Assembly: GCA_964581365.1 (NCBI GenBank) | Contig: CAZOOF010000004.1 | Location: forward strand, 1-64,000 | From: JAITWN01 sp964581365 | GTDB taxonomy: Bacteria > Pseudomonadota > Gammaproteobacteria > SZUA-140 | DNA: 64,000 nt | Reading direction: 5' to 3' | Shown here: piece after piece, positions 16,841 through 26,046 of the stretch | Numbering within the stretch: the stretch's first letter is position 1 | Layout: each line of letters begins with the position of its first letter | Notes under the pieces: generated by a model | Seen by the model: only the letters and a program-made list of their open reading frames with translations | Databases searched by the model: none | Told to the model about the DNA's origin: nothing | Translations under genes and position numbers: made by a program

Positions 16841-18190
16841 CTAGTCGTTACGAGGTTTGATGCCGAGCATGCGCAGCTTGCGATAGAGATGGGTCCGCTC
16901 TATTCCGGCACGCTGAGCGACTTCAGCCACGTTCCCGCCGAGCGCCTCGAGCTGATATTCGAAATATGCGCGCTCGAAATCCATCCGCGCCGCGCGCAGC
17001 GGAGCATCGAAGCTTATTGGCAAAGCCGCCTGACGTGAGCGGCCGGCAAGCGCATCTTCGATCTCCGACTCGTCGATCTCCTCGCCGGTGCCGAGTATCA
17101 GCAGCCGCTGCACCAGATTCTTCAGCTCACGCACGTTTCCGGGCCAGTCATGAGCGCACAGCCGTCGCACCGCGCCCTCGGTGAAGCGTCGACGCGGCAG
17201 GTTGTCGTGACGGACGAACAGTTCGACGTAGTGTTCGAGGAGTTCGGGAACATCTTCGGCGTGTTCCCGCAGGGGCGCCACGCGCAGCGGCACCACGTTG
17301 AGCTGATAATACAGATCTTCGCGAAAGCGGCCGGCAGCAATGTATTCCTGCAGGTCCCGGTGGGTGGCAGCGACTACCCGCGCGTCGAACTGCACTGGAT
17401 CTCTGCCGCCGACGCGCACAAAGCTCTTGTTCTCGAGTGCGCCGAGCAGTTTGGTCTGCACCGCCGGATCCATATCAGCGACTTCGCTGAGAAAAAGGGT
17501 ACCGCCATTGGCCTGCTCCAGGTAGCCATAGCGCACATCGCTGTTCCGCTCAGAACCAAAGAGCGCCGCCGCGGCGTTCTCACTGACCAGTGTCGCAACG
17601 CCGACCTCGACGAACGGACCTGCGCTGCGCGAACCGCTTGCGTGCAAATAGCGCGACAGCAGCTCCTTGCCCGCACCCGGCTCGCCGCTGATCAGCACCC
17701 AGGCATTGTGACGGGCGATGCGTCGCGCCTGATCCCGCAGCGCCCGCATCACGCGACTGCTGCCTATGGGTTCCGGCAGCGCCTGCGCCTGACGGCGCAA
17801 CTCGATGTTCTCCCGCTGCAACCTGTCGGCTTCCAGCGCTCGCTGCACCGTCAGCAGGAGCTTCGAGAGCGACAGCGGCTTCTCGATGAAATCATAGGCG
17901 CCGAGGCGCGTAGCCTCGACCGCCGTCTCGACCGTGGCATGTCCCGAAATCATTATCACCGGCGCTGTGAAGCCTATCTGCTCCTTCCACTCCCGCAGCA
18001 GGGATATGCCATCGGAGTCCGGCAGCCATACATCCATGAGCACCAGATCCGGCCGCCGCGCCCGTCGCGCCCGTCGCCCCTCCTCCGCTGTTTCGGCGAC
18101 GCTGACCTCGTAGCCCTCGTCGACGAGAATGTCGCGGACCGTTTCTCCGATGTCGGGTTCGTCGTCGATGACCAGTATGTGCGCACTCAT
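16841..18190 (-). CDS. ntrX: NtrX-type response regulator with degenerate sigma-54 activator module
   Basis: 449 residues. The receiver domain has phospho-acceptor D53 (LVLMDVWLPDSDG) and K104. The AAA+ domain has Walker A GEPGAGKE (169-176), arginine-finger FREDLYYQLNVV and sensor-2 WPGNVREL. A Fis-type helix-turn-helix (NVAEVAQRAGIERTHLYRKL) ends the protein. The sigma-54 contact loop GAFTGA is missing (residues 211-223 read FGSERNSDVRYGY), and the Walker B aspartate is serine (GGTLFLSEV, S235). It is therefore probably a sigma-54-independent regulator, as known for some NtrX proteins. It overlaps ntrY by 4 bases. Confidence 0.9.
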   Translation of the reverse strand: MSAHILVIDDEPDIGETVRDILVDEGYEVSVAETAEEGRRARRARRPDLVLMDVWLPDSDGISLLREWKEQIGFTAPVIMISGHATVETAVEATRLGAYDFIEKPLSLSKLLLTVQRALEADRLQRENIELRRQAQALPEPIGSSRVMRALRDQARRIARHNAWVLISGEPGAGKELLSRYLHASGSRSAGPFVEVGVATLVSENAAAALFGSERNSDVRYGYLEQANGGTLFLSEVADMDPAVQTKLLGALENKSFVRVGGRDPVQFDARVVAATHRDLQEYIAAGRFREDLYYQLNVVPLRVAPLREHAEDVPELLEHYVELFVRHDNLPRRRFTEGAVRRLCAHDWPGNVRELKNLVQRLLILGTGEEIDESEIEDALAGRSRQAALPISFDAPLRAARMDFERAYFEYQLEALGGNVAEVAQRAGIERTHLYRKLRMLGIKPRND

Positions 18191-20403
18191 GAGCTCACCT
18201 GTCCGTCGCTGCTTCTCTCTCCAGCGCCCGACTCGCGAGTGACGTCGTCGAGCGGCAGCTGTATCACTATTACCGCCCCTCCTTCGGGCGCATTCTCCGC
18301 CCAGACATTGCCGCCGTGCTCTTCGACGATTTTCTTCACTACCGCCAATCCCAGTCCGGTGCCCTTATGCTTGGATGTAATGTACGGCTCGAAGAACTGC
18401 CCGCTCATGTCCGGCGGAAAGCCTGGTCCGTTATCCCCGATGCGCAGCTCCACTCGCCCGGTCTCGGCCGCGAGCGCCCGGGCCGAAATCGTGATCTCAC
18501 ATTGCCGCCCGGGCGTTGCCGCCTCCAGCGCGTTCTTCACCACATTGTGCAACAACTGACGCATGCGCCCGCCATCCACTCGAACGAGGGGCAGACTGGA
18601 ATCGAAATCGATCACGAAACTGGCTGCTGCCTCTCCACGATACAGATCGAGAACCTCTTCGACCAGCCGTCGCAGATCGAGCCGCTGCAGGCGCAGTTGC
18701 GGTGTACGCGCATAATCGGAAAAGGCCTTGACCATCTCCTCCATGACCTGAACCTGCTGCACGATGGTGTGAGTGGAGCGATCGAGCACCTCGGCATCGG
18801 CAGGATCCATTCCGCGCAGGTACTTGTGACGCAGCCGCTCTGCCGACAGGCGGATCGGCGTCAGCGGATTCTTGATTTCATGCGCCAGACGGCGCGCCAC
18901 CTCACCCCAGGCGGCGTCACGCTGGGCCTGGACCAGCGCGGTAACGTCTTCGAACACCAGCACCGTGCCCGCGCCCTGTCGCTCGGTGGCTGGCAGGGTT
19001 GCGCCGCCGCACATGAGGATCCGGCGGCCGGACGGACCATCGATGGCGATTTCCCTGCGCCAGTCGGTGTCGCTCCCCAGATGCGGCCGGATCGCATCAA
19101 CGAACGGCTCAAGATGGGCATGGTCGGAACCTATGCTGACCAGCGGACGCGAGATGTATGGGCGAAGATCGACGCCGAGGATCTGGCCCGCCGCCTGGTT
19201 CGCGGTCCGCACGATGCGCCTGCGATCGAGTGTCAGCACCCCCGATGACAGCCGACCGAGCACGGCGCGCAGATAGGCGCGCTCGTCCTCCGCCTGGCGC
19301 TGACTCACTCGCGCCTCGTCGCGCGCCACCGCCAGTCGCCGCGTCATGTCGTTGAACGACTGCACCAGAAAGCCCATTTCGTCGCTGGAGTATTGAGGTA
19401 ACTGCCGGTCATAGTCTCCGGACGCCACCGCACGCGTGCCGATGGCGAGAACCCGAATGGGAGCGACCAGGCGGCGCGCGAAGAAGAACGCCGTCCACAC
19501 TGACAGCAGCAGACTCAGCAGCAACACCAGCGACAGAGTGAGGAGGAAGCTGCTTTTCAGCGGACCACGCAGGTAATCGAGCTGCCGGTAACGGCTCGCC
19601 CCCTCTTCCACGCTTTCGGCCAGCGCGCTCATGTGCCCGGATACCGGATAGAGGGCCTGCAACAGGCGGATTTCGTCCACACGCCCGGAAGCCGGCACAG
19701 ACACCAGCACCCGAAAGCGCAGATCAAAGGGCGCAGCGGCGTCCAATCCAACGTAGCTTCCTCCCTGACGCACCTGACGCATCACGCTTTCGGAAGGCAT
19801 GTCGGGCACGATCTCCAGCGGGTCGGCACTGCTGAACGCGAGAATATGCCCGCCGCCGCCGATCAGGGTCAGCTCCTGGATATCGTTGAGAATGCGCAGC
19901 TCGTTCAAACCGCTCGTCAGCCGGTCTGTCCCCATGCCCGCGAGCAGGGCCGCGATCTGACCGGTTCGGCGCAGATATTCACGCTTGCGTTCATCGAGCG
20001 AAATGCGGCTCAGCTCGAGGGCATCATCGAAGGCGCGCTCGAACCGCACATCGAACCAGCTGTCGACGCCACGCGCAATGAATTCCTGCGAGAAGTAATA
20101 GACGACCGCACCCGGCAGCAGGGCGAGCAGGACGAACATGCCCACCAGGCGGGCGGCGAGACGGGAACCAACGGCCCGCGCCCGATACTGCCTCACCAGA
20201 CGAGCCAGATTTACTCCGATCAGCACCACCAGCGTGATCAGGCCGACGAGGTTGACCGCCAGTAGAGCGAGATAGAGACGGCCGAATTCTTCCGAGTTGC
20301 GCGTCGCCGCCCCCATCAGATACAGGGAGGTGAGCAGCAGCACCGACAATGCGACGATGGGCAGAACGCCCTGTGTCAGTCTCCCCCGGCTCAAAAGCGC
20401 CAC
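18187..20403 (-). CDS. ntrY: NtrY-type membrane sensor histidine kinase
   Basis: 738 residues. N-terminal transmembrane helices (VALSVLLLTSLYLMG; LVGLITLVVLIGVNL; LVGMFVLLALLPGAVVYYFS) flank a periplasmic sensor region that ends at another helix (FLLTLSLVLLLSLLLSVW). Then come HAMP, a PAS-like domain (RAVLGRLSSGVLTLDRRRI), HisKA with H508 in RLAHEIKNPLTPIRLSAERL, and HATPase motifs (DNGPGFP; KGTGLGLAVVKKIVEEHGG). It phosphorylates the adjacent NtrX. Its start overlaps the DUF4390 gene by 13 bases. The signal sensed is unknown; NtrY homologues respond to nitrogen, redox or envelope state in different species. Confidence 0.93.
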   Translation of the reverse strand: MALLSRGRLTQGVLPIVALSVLLLTSLYLMGAATRNSEEFGRLYLALLAVNLVGLITLVVLIGVNLARLVRQYRARAVGSRLAARLVGMFVLLALLPGAVVYYFSQEFIARGVDSWFDVRFERAFDDALELSRISLDERKREYLRRTGQIAALLAGMGTDRLTSGLNELRILNDIQELTLIGGGGHILAFSSADPLEIVPDMPSESVMRQVRQGGSYVGLDAAAPFDLRFRVLVSVPASGRVDEIRLLQALYPVSGHMSALAESVEEGASRYRQLDYLRGPLKSSFLLTLSLVLLLSLLLSVWTAFFFARRLVAPIRVLAIGTRAVASGDYDRQLPQYSSDEMGFLVQSFNDMTRRLAVARDEARVSQRQAEDERAYLRAVLGRLSSGVLTLDRRRIVRTANQAAGQILGVDLRPYISRPLVSIGSDHAHLEPFVDAIRPHLGSDTDWRREIAIDGPSGRRILMCGGATLPATERQGAGTVLVFEDVTALVQAQRDAAWGEVARRLAHEIKNPLTPIRLSAERLRHKYLRGMDPADAEVLDRSTHTIVQQVQVMEEMVKAFSDYARTPQLRLQRLDLRRLVEEVLDLYRGEAAASFVIDFDSSLPLVRVDGGRMRQLLHNVVKNALEAATPGRQCEITISARALAAETGRVELRIGDNGPGFPPDMSGQFFEPYITSKHKGTGLGLAVVKKIVEEHGGNVWAENAPEGGAVIVIQLPLDDVTRESGAGERSSDGQVSS

Positions 20404-20975
20404 TCGTGCCAGCCACTGCTCAGGCGCCAGTCCGATGAAACCAGCGCCCGAAGACGCAGCGGAACGGGCAATGCATCGGTATCCATGCTGGCGCGCATAC
20501 GGCCGATATAGCTCGCTTCGGGATCGAGCAGATTGGCATCTATCAGTGGCAGATCGACGATCCGGCCAAGGGCGTCCAGCGCAGCTTCGCGGGTCGGAAA
20601 TGCGGCTTGCGTGTCGATATTGAGATTGCGGACGGTGTACTGACGAGTGAGCTCGTGATGATCGAGCTCATAGCGTTGTTTGAGCGTGGTGACCGTCTCG
20701 TTCCAGAGATAGGGGCGTTCGCGCAGGATCTCCACCTCCAGAATCACCGGCACGGGCACGCCGCGCTCGAGAGCCTCGACGACTGGAGAGCCGAGAATGA
20801 AATGTATCCCGGCATTGAGGTAGTACACCTCGTCGCGCAACACCACCGATACCTGCTCGGTCCGAAAGCCGGCAACCTCCGCCACGGACTCAGGCGCCTC
20901 ATCCTCGGCACTCACGGTGATCGCCGACATGAACAGCGCGATCGCTCCGAATCGCATTGCGCAACGCATCATCAT
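20391..20975 (-). CDS. DUF4390 secreted protein encoded with the NtrY kinase
   Basis: 194 residues with a signal peptide (MRFGAIALFMSAITVSAEDE). The remainder is a mostly beta-strand-looking domain with YYLNAGIHFILGSPVVEALERGVPVPVILEVEILRERPYLW, typical of DUF4390. No catalytic motif is seen. The start overlaps the rsmB stop by 4 bases (ATGA) and the end overlaps ntrY by 13 bases. This tight coupling suggests a periplasmic partner of the NtrY sensor domain, which is inference. Confidence 0.85.
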   Translation of the reverse strand: MMMRCAMRFGAIALFMSAITVSAEDEAPESVAEVAGFRTEQVSVVLRDEVYYLNAGIHFILGSPVVEALERGVPVPVILEVEILRERPYLWNETVTTLKQRYELDHHELTRQYTVRNLNIDTQAAFPTREAALDALGRIVDLPLIDANLLDPEASYIGRMRASMDTDALPVPLRLRALVSSDWRLSSGWHEWRF

Positions 20976-22303
20976 GGCTGATATTCGCCGGTCGGAAGCC
21001 TGTCGAGGCGCCCGTAGAAGAAACCGTCCATGCCATCGAAGCCGGGCAGAATCTGTCGGCCACAGCTCAGCGCCCGCCCCCAGGGCGCGCCGATCTTACG
21101 CACGCTGGCATCAGTACGCCCGGAGACGAACTCTGCCAGCTGGACGTCGTTTTCCTGCTGAATAATAGAGCAAGTCGCATACAAGAGCATCCCACCCGGC
21201 GCCAGCATCGTCCAGGCGGCATCGAGCAGCTCGCGCTGACGAGCGGCGAGGCTGGCGATATCCTCCGGGCGCCGCAGCCGCTTTATATCCGGGTGACGGC
21301 GGATCACTCCGGTTCCCGAGCAGGGAGCATCCAGCAGAATACGGTCGAAGGGAACTCCATCCCACCAGTCACCGGGGCGCGCACCGTCGCCGCAGACCAG
21401 CTCGGCTTCCAGGCCGAGACGGTCGAGCCCTTCACGGACACGCTGCAGGCGAGCAGAATCGATATCCACGGCGACGAGGTCTCCAATGCCCGGCTCGGTC
21501 TCAAGGATGTGCGCCGTCTTGCCCCCGGGCGCCGCACAGAGATCGAGCACCCGCTGACCCGGCTCGAGCTCGAGCAACGGAGCCGCCAGCTGCGCCGCTC
21601 CATCCTGCACCGATACCAGGCCATCGGCGAAACCCGGCAGCCGCGCAATGTCCTGCGGCTGCTCGAGAACTATTCCCCAAGGACAAAACGCCAGCTCCTT
21701 TGCCGCGATCTCCGCCTCCTTCAAAAGGAGCAGGTACTCCTCGCGGCTGATGCGTCGCTGGTTTATCCGCAGACTCATCGGCGGCCGCTCGTTGGCAGCC
21801 GCCGCGATTGCGTCGGCGTCGCCTGGCCAGTCAGCGCGCAAGCGTTCGAACAGCCATTCGGGGTGAGCCAGAGCGATGGCAGGATTTTTATCGACTCGTG
21901 CCAGCAGCGCTGAGGCCTCGCGCTGAAAGCGGCGCAATACCGCGTTGGTCAGGCCGCGAGCCCATGACTTCCCGAGCGCGGCGGTCACCGCCACGGTCGC
22001 CGCCACTGCGGCATGCGGCGGGATGCGCGTGTAAATGAGCTGATACAGACCGGCAAGAATGAGGCAGTGGACATCGAGATCGCGCTTTCCCAGGGGGCGC
22101 TGCAGCAACTGCCCGGCCAGCGCTTCCAGACGCGGCCCCCAACGCATCACCCCGTAAGCGAGATCCTGGGCCAGCGCGCGATCGCGCGGCTCGGTGACTT
22201 GCGGCAATACCGCGGAGCAGGACTGGGTGAGCGAGCGGCCGGCAGCATACACGTCGACCAGGATCCGGACCGCCGCATGGCGCGCATCCATCGCGGCACT
22301 CAT
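20972..22303 (-). CDS. rsmB: 16S rRNA (cytosine-967-C5)-methyltransferase
   Basis: 443 residues. RsmB methylates C967 of 16S rRNA. The N-terminal NusB-like RNA-binding domain (ARHAAVRILVDVYAAGRSL; AYGVMRWGPRLEALAGQLL) is followed by a Rossmann SAM domain with VLDLCAAPGGKTAHIL, the catalytic pair in DAPCSGTGVIRRHPDIK and YATCSI. The start is ATG 22303, two bases beyond the fmt stop; the open frame continues further but inside fmt. def-fmt-rsmB is a classic conserved order. Confidence 0.95.
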   Translation of the reverse strand: MSAAMDARHAAVRILVDVYAAGRSLTQSCSAVLPQVTEPRDRALAQDLAYGVMRWGPRLEALAGQLLQRPLGKRDLDVHCLILAGLYQLIYTRIPPHAAVAATVAVTAALGKSWARGLTNAVLRRFQREASALLARVDKNPAIALAHPEWLFERLRADWPGDADAIAAAANERPPMSLRINQRRISREEYLLLLKEAEIAAKELAFCPWGIVLEQPQDIARLPGFADGLVSVQDGAAQLAAPLLELEPGQRVLDLCAAPGGKTAHILETEPGIGDLVAVDIDSARLQRVREGLDRLGLEAELVCGDGARPGDWWDGVPFDRILLDAPCSGTGVIRRHPDIKRLRRPEDIASLAARQRELLDAAWTMLAPGGMLLYATCSIIQQENDVQLAEFVSGRTDASVRKIGAPWGRALSCGRQILPGFDGMDGFFYGRLDRLPTGEYQP

Positions 22304-22304
22304 G

Positions 22305-23237
22305 TCAGACGCCGCTGCGGCTGCGCACCGCGTTGATGAACTCGGCCGCGGCCAGACGGCGCCCCCCCGGACGCTGTACCTCGAGCAGTCGCAGCACGCC
22401 ATCGCCGGTTGCCACGTCGATCCCGTCGCGGTCGGCGGCTACCAGCGCTCCGGGCGCCTGCCCGGTTGCGCCGGGCAACGCCACCGCGCGCCAGACGCGC
22501 AAGGGACCGAAATCCGGCAGCTCGCCGTGCGCCACCGGCCAGGGATTGAAAGCACGCACCTTGCGTTCCAGCAACTCTGCCGGCTCGCCCCAGTCGAGCA
22601 GCGCTTCGGATTTGTCGAGCTTGGCGGCATAAGTCGCCAGCGCCGGATCCTGCGCCTCACCTTCTAGGTGACCTGCGGAGGAAAGCCGGTTGACGACCGC
22701 ATTCAATGCCTGCCCGCCGAGCTGCGCGAGACGATCGTGAAGGGAGCCGCCGGTGTCTTCGGGCAGGATGGGACAGGCAACCCGATGCAGCATATTGCCT
22801 GTATCGAGACCGGCGTCCATGCGGATGATGGTGATCCCGGTCTCGCTATCGCCGGCGAGTATCGCTCGCTGGATGGGGGCGGCGCCGCGCCAGCGCGGCA
22901 GCAGAGAGGCATGCACATTGATGCAGCCGAGCTTCGGGATGGCGAGAACTTCCGGAGGCAACAGCAGGCCGTAGGCGACCACCACCATCAGATCCGGGGC
23001 CAGTTCACGCAGTTCACGATGCACACCGGCATCCCGCAGCCCGGCAGGCTGGCGGACTTCGATACCGTGCTGCAGAGCCAGTTCCTTTACCAGACTGGCC
23101 TGCAGACGCCGCCCCCGGCCCGCCGGCCGGTCCGGCTGCGTGTAGACGGCTACCACCTGATGACCGGCATCCAGCAGCGCCCGCAGCGAAACGGCAGCAA
23201 ACTCGGGCGTGCCGGCAAAAACGATGCGCATCGTCAC
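22305..23237 (-). CDS. fmt: Methionyl-tRNA formyltransferase
   Basis: 310 residues. It formylates initiator Met-tRNA using 10-formyltetrahydrofolate. Motifs: MRIVFAGTPEFAAVSLRAL, the catalytic HASLLPRWRGAAPIQRAILAGD with the family SLLPxxRG sequence, and GITIIRMDAGLDTGNML. The C-terminal OB-like domain is present. The start overlaps the def stop as ATGA, so deformylase and transformylase are translationally coupled. Confidence 0.97.
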   Translation of the reverse strand: MTMRIVFAGTPEFAAVSLRALLDAGHQVVAVYTQPDRPAGRGRRLQASLVKELALQHGIEVRQPAGLRDAGVHRELRELAPDLMVVVAYGLLLPPEVLAIPKLGCINVHASLLPRWRGAAPIQRAILAGDSETGITIIRMDAGLDTGNMLHRVACPILPEDTGGSLHDRLAQLGGQALNAVVNRLSSAGHLEGEAQDPALATYAAKLDKSEALLDWGEPAELLERKVRAFNPWPVAHGELPDFGPLRVWRAVALPGATGQAPGALVAADRDGIDVATGDGVLRLLEVQRPGGRRLAAAEFINAVRSRSGV

Positions 23238-23737
23238 ATGCTGCGCAGCCGCTGCTTCTCCAGCTTCTTCCTGATGCGCTGGCGCTTGAGCTCGGTGAGA
23301 TAGTCCACGAAGAGCTTGCCGTCGAGGTGGTCGATCTCGTGCTGGATACAGACCGCGAGCAGGCCTTCGGCCTCTTCCTCGAATTCCTGCCCCTCCCGGT
23401 TCAGCGCCCGGAAACGGATCCGTGCGGCACGCTCGACCGGCTCGTAGATGCCGGGCACGGAGAGGCAGCCCTCGTCCATTTTCTCAACGCCGGAGCTCTC
23501 GATCACAACCGGGTTTATCAGACAGCGTGGATCTTGACGATCCTCCGTAATGTCCAATACGATCAATCGCTTACAAACCCCCACCTGGACTGCGGCCAAG
23601 CCGATGCCGGGCGCTTCGTACATAGTTTCGAGCATATCGTCGGCCAGCCGACGGATCTCGTCGTCCACACGCTCGATCGGTTCCGCGTGGTTGCGCAGAC
23701 GGGGGTCGGGGTAATGAAGGATATTCAGCAGCGCCAT
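23234..23737 (-). CDS. def: Peptide deformylase
   Basis: 167 residues. It removes the formyl group from nascent proteins with a catalytic Fe2+ or similar metal. All three motifs are intact: GIGLAAVQVG, EGCLSVPG and QHEIDHLDG (HExxH), which supply one Cys and two His metal ligands. It is the first gene of the def-fmt-rsmB-DUF4390-ntrYX-trkAH run and is divergent from the LysM gene 118 bases away. Confidence 0.97.
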   Translation of the reverse strand: MALLNILHYPDPRLRNHAEPIERVDDEIRRLADDMLETMYEAPGIGLAAVQVGVCKRLIVLDITEDRQDPRCLINPVVIESSGVEKMDEGCLSVPGIYEPVERAARIRFRALNREGQEFEEEAEGLLAVCIQHEIDHLDGKLFVDYLTELKRQRIRKKLEKQRLRSM

Positions 23738-23855
23738 GAACGGATTTCCGGAACAAGTACCTTAAATATCTGTCCGCCATCGCCGATAACAAGCGGGTAT
23801 CCGGAAGAAAACCACCGCCATGGCGACCACTCCCAGGGATTCTAAGGCAACTCAG

Positions 23856-24914
23856 ATGTCGAAAAAACCCTTTCTCTCGAAACTCTTACCTGTGCTGCTG
23901 CTGCTGTCGGGGGCTTTCGCCCACGCCGACGCGGTGAAACTCGTCCCCGATCATCCGGATCGGTACGTCGTCATCCGAGGGGATACGCTATGGGACATTT
24001 CGGCACGATTCCTGGAAGATCCCTGGAGGTGGCCGCAGATATGGCACATCAATCCCGAGATCGCCAATCCCCACCTTATATATCCCGGCGACATCATACG
24101 CCTGGAGTTTGTCGACGGCAAACCGGTCCTGCGCCTGGAGCGCCCGGGCGGCAATGACCTGCGCACAGTGAAACTGTCTCCGACCGCGCGCACGACGGTG
24201 ATCGACAGCGCCATCCCGACCATTCCAATGGACGCCATTGGACAGTTCCTCAAGTACCCGCGCATCGTCACGCAACAGGAGCTGGACGACAGTCCCTATA
24301 TCGTCGCCGCCAGCGAGGATCGCCTGATCAGCGGGACGGGCAACAAAGTTTACGCACGGGACATCTCCGATCCCGGGATCACCCGCTACAACATCATCCG
24401 CCGCGGAGAGGTCTACCGGAATCCGGAGCGGCGCGGCGATATTCTGGGCTTTGAGGCGATCCATGTCGGATACGCCACCGTGGTCCGCGCCGGAGATCCG
24501 GCAACCCTGATCATCGACCAGGCTGAGCGCGAAGTCCTGGCTGGTGACCGCCTGCTGCCGGTGACCGACGACGAAATCGGCAATTACTTCCTTCCCCGCG
24601 CACCGAAAGACAATGTCGAAGGGCAGATCCTGTCGGTGCTCGATGGCCTGGCCCGTATCGGACAGTACCAGGTGGTTGCCGTCAGCCGCGGCGCCAACGA
24701 CGGACTCGAGCGCGGACATGTGCTCGCAGTTCACGAGACCGGCGAGATCGTGCGCGACGACTTCACCTCGCGGCGCTTCGATCGCTCCGTCCGCCTGCCC
24801 AACGAACGGGCCGGGACGATCATGCTGATCCGTGTCTTCGACCGCGTCAGCTATGCGCTGGTAATGGAGGCCGCGCGTGATCTTCGCGTCCTCGACACCG
24901 TGACCACTCCCTAG
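23856..24914 (+). CDS. Exported LysM-domain protein
   Basis: 352 residues from ATG 23856 (AAGG about 8 bases upstream). An alternative ATG at 23820 would add 12 residues before the signal peptide (MSKKPFLSKLLPVLLLLSGA, then FAHADA). A LysM domain near residues 35-85 (RYVVIRGDTLWDISARFLED; NPHLIYPGDIIRLEF) should bind peptidoglycan. The remaining 260 residues are a conserved but uncharacterised region. The gene is routinely found divergent from def and upstream of dprA, as here. Confidence 0.9.
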   Translation: MSKKPFLSKLLPVLLLLSGAFAHADAVKLVPDHPDRYVVIRGDTLWDISARFLEDPWRWPQIWHINPEIANPHLIYPGDIIRLEFVDGKPVLRLERPGGNDLRTVKLSPTARTTVIDSAIPTIPMDAIGQFLKYPRIVTQQELDDSPYIVAASEDRLISGTGNKVYARDISDPGITRYNIIRRGEVYRNPERRGDILGFEAIHVGYATVVRAGDPATLIIDQAEREVLAGDRLLPVTDDEIGNYFLPRAPKDNVEGQILSVLDGLARIGQYQVVAVSRGANDGLERGHVLAVHETGEIVRDDFTSRRFDRSVRLPNERAGTIMLIRVFDRVSYALVMEAARDLRVLDTVTTP

Positions 24915-24930
24915 GAAGCGCCGACATGTC

Positions 24931-26046
24931 ATGGATGACATCGCGTACTGGCTGGCTCTGCAGCGGGTACCGGGCCTCGGCCCGGTTACCTGCCGCGAGC
25001 TGCTGAACCGCTACGGCGACGCGCGGAGACTGTTTGCCTCCGCTCCGCACGATCCCGCCCTGGACGGGCGGCTCGCGCCCCGGCTGCGCGCAGCCCTGCT
25101 GGCCCCCGACTGGCGGCAGGCGGAAAAGGACCTGCGCTGGCTGGCGCCACCCGATCATCATGCCCTGCCGCTGACCTCCCCTGCCTATCCACCCCTGCTG
25201 CGAGAAACCCGTGACGCCCCCATCCTGCTCTTTGTGCGGGGCAACGCGGATGCGCTCACCGACATGCAGATCGCCGTGGTGGGAAGCCGCAACCCCAGCC
25301 CCGGCGGTCGCGACAATGCTTTCGACTTTGCGCTCGCGCTGTCATCGGCAGGGCTGACCATCACCAGCGGCATGGCGGTCGGCATCGACGGAGCCGCTCA
25401 CCGCGGTGCGATCGCGGCGAGGGGGCGCACGATCGCGGTGGCCGGCACCGGGCTCGACATCATTTATCCGGCGCGCCATCGTCAGCTGGCCCGGGATATT
25501 CTCGAACACGGCGCCCTGGTGTCCGAATATCCGCCCGGCAGCCCACCGCTGCCTTCCTCCTTCCCTCGCCGCAACCGTATCATCAGCGGACTGAGTCTCG
25601 GCACCCTGGTGGTAGAGGCGGCGCCGGGCAGCGGCTCGCTGATCACCGCGCGCGCGGCCCTCGAACAGGGACGGGAAGTCTTCGCGATTCCCGGCTCCAT
25701 TCACAATCCGCTTGCACGCGGCTGTCACCAATTGCTGCGTTTGGGCGCCAAACTGGTGGAAAACACCACGGATATCCTCGAGGAGCTGACACCGCTTGCC
25801 GGGGCTGCGGCAGCGCTGCGGAACAGGAGCGATGAACAGCCCCCGGTCGATCCGCAGGCCGCCGTAATACTAAAGCTGCTGGAATACGAAGTCGGCGTCA
25901 CCCTCGACACTTTGAGCGAACGCAGTGGGCTGAGCGCCGAACACCTGCACCGCATTCTGCTAGACTTGGAACTGGAGACCCGAATCACCGTCGGCCCAGG
26001 CGGCACCTTCCTGCGCCGCAGACCACCACCGGATCCGAGATGCTAG
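24931..26046 (+). CDS. dprA: DNA-processing protein DprA
   Basis: 371 residues. DprA protects incoming single-stranded DNA and loads RecA during natural transformation. The N-terminal helix-hairpin region (LALQRVPGLGPVTCRELL) precedes the Rossmann-like core: VVGSRNPSPGG, TSGMAVGIDGAAHRGAI, GTGLDIIYPARH, and VVEAAPGSGSLITARAALEQGREVFAIPG. A C-terminal winged-helix DprA domain (ILKLLEYEVGVTLDTLSERSGLSAEHLHRIL) is present. It overlaps smg by 7 bases. Other competence genes are not in the window. Confidence 0.95.
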   Translation: MDDIAYWLALQRVPGLGPVTCRELLNRYGDARRLFASAPHDPALDGRLAPRLRAALLAPDWRQAEKDLRWLAPPDHHALPLTSPAYPPLLRETRDAPILLFVRGNADALTDMQIAVVGSRNPSPGGRDNAFDFALALSSAGLTITSGMAVGIDGAAHRGAIAARGRTIAVAGTGLDIIYPARHRQLARDILEHGALVSEYPPGSPPLPSSFPRRNRIISGLSLGTLVVEAAPGSGSLITARAALEQGREVFAIPGSIHNPLARGCHQLLRLGAKLVENTTDILEELTPLAGAAAALRNRSDEQPPVDPQAAVILKLLEYEVGVTLDTLSERSGLSAEHLHRILLDLELETRITVGPGGTFLRRRPPPDPRC

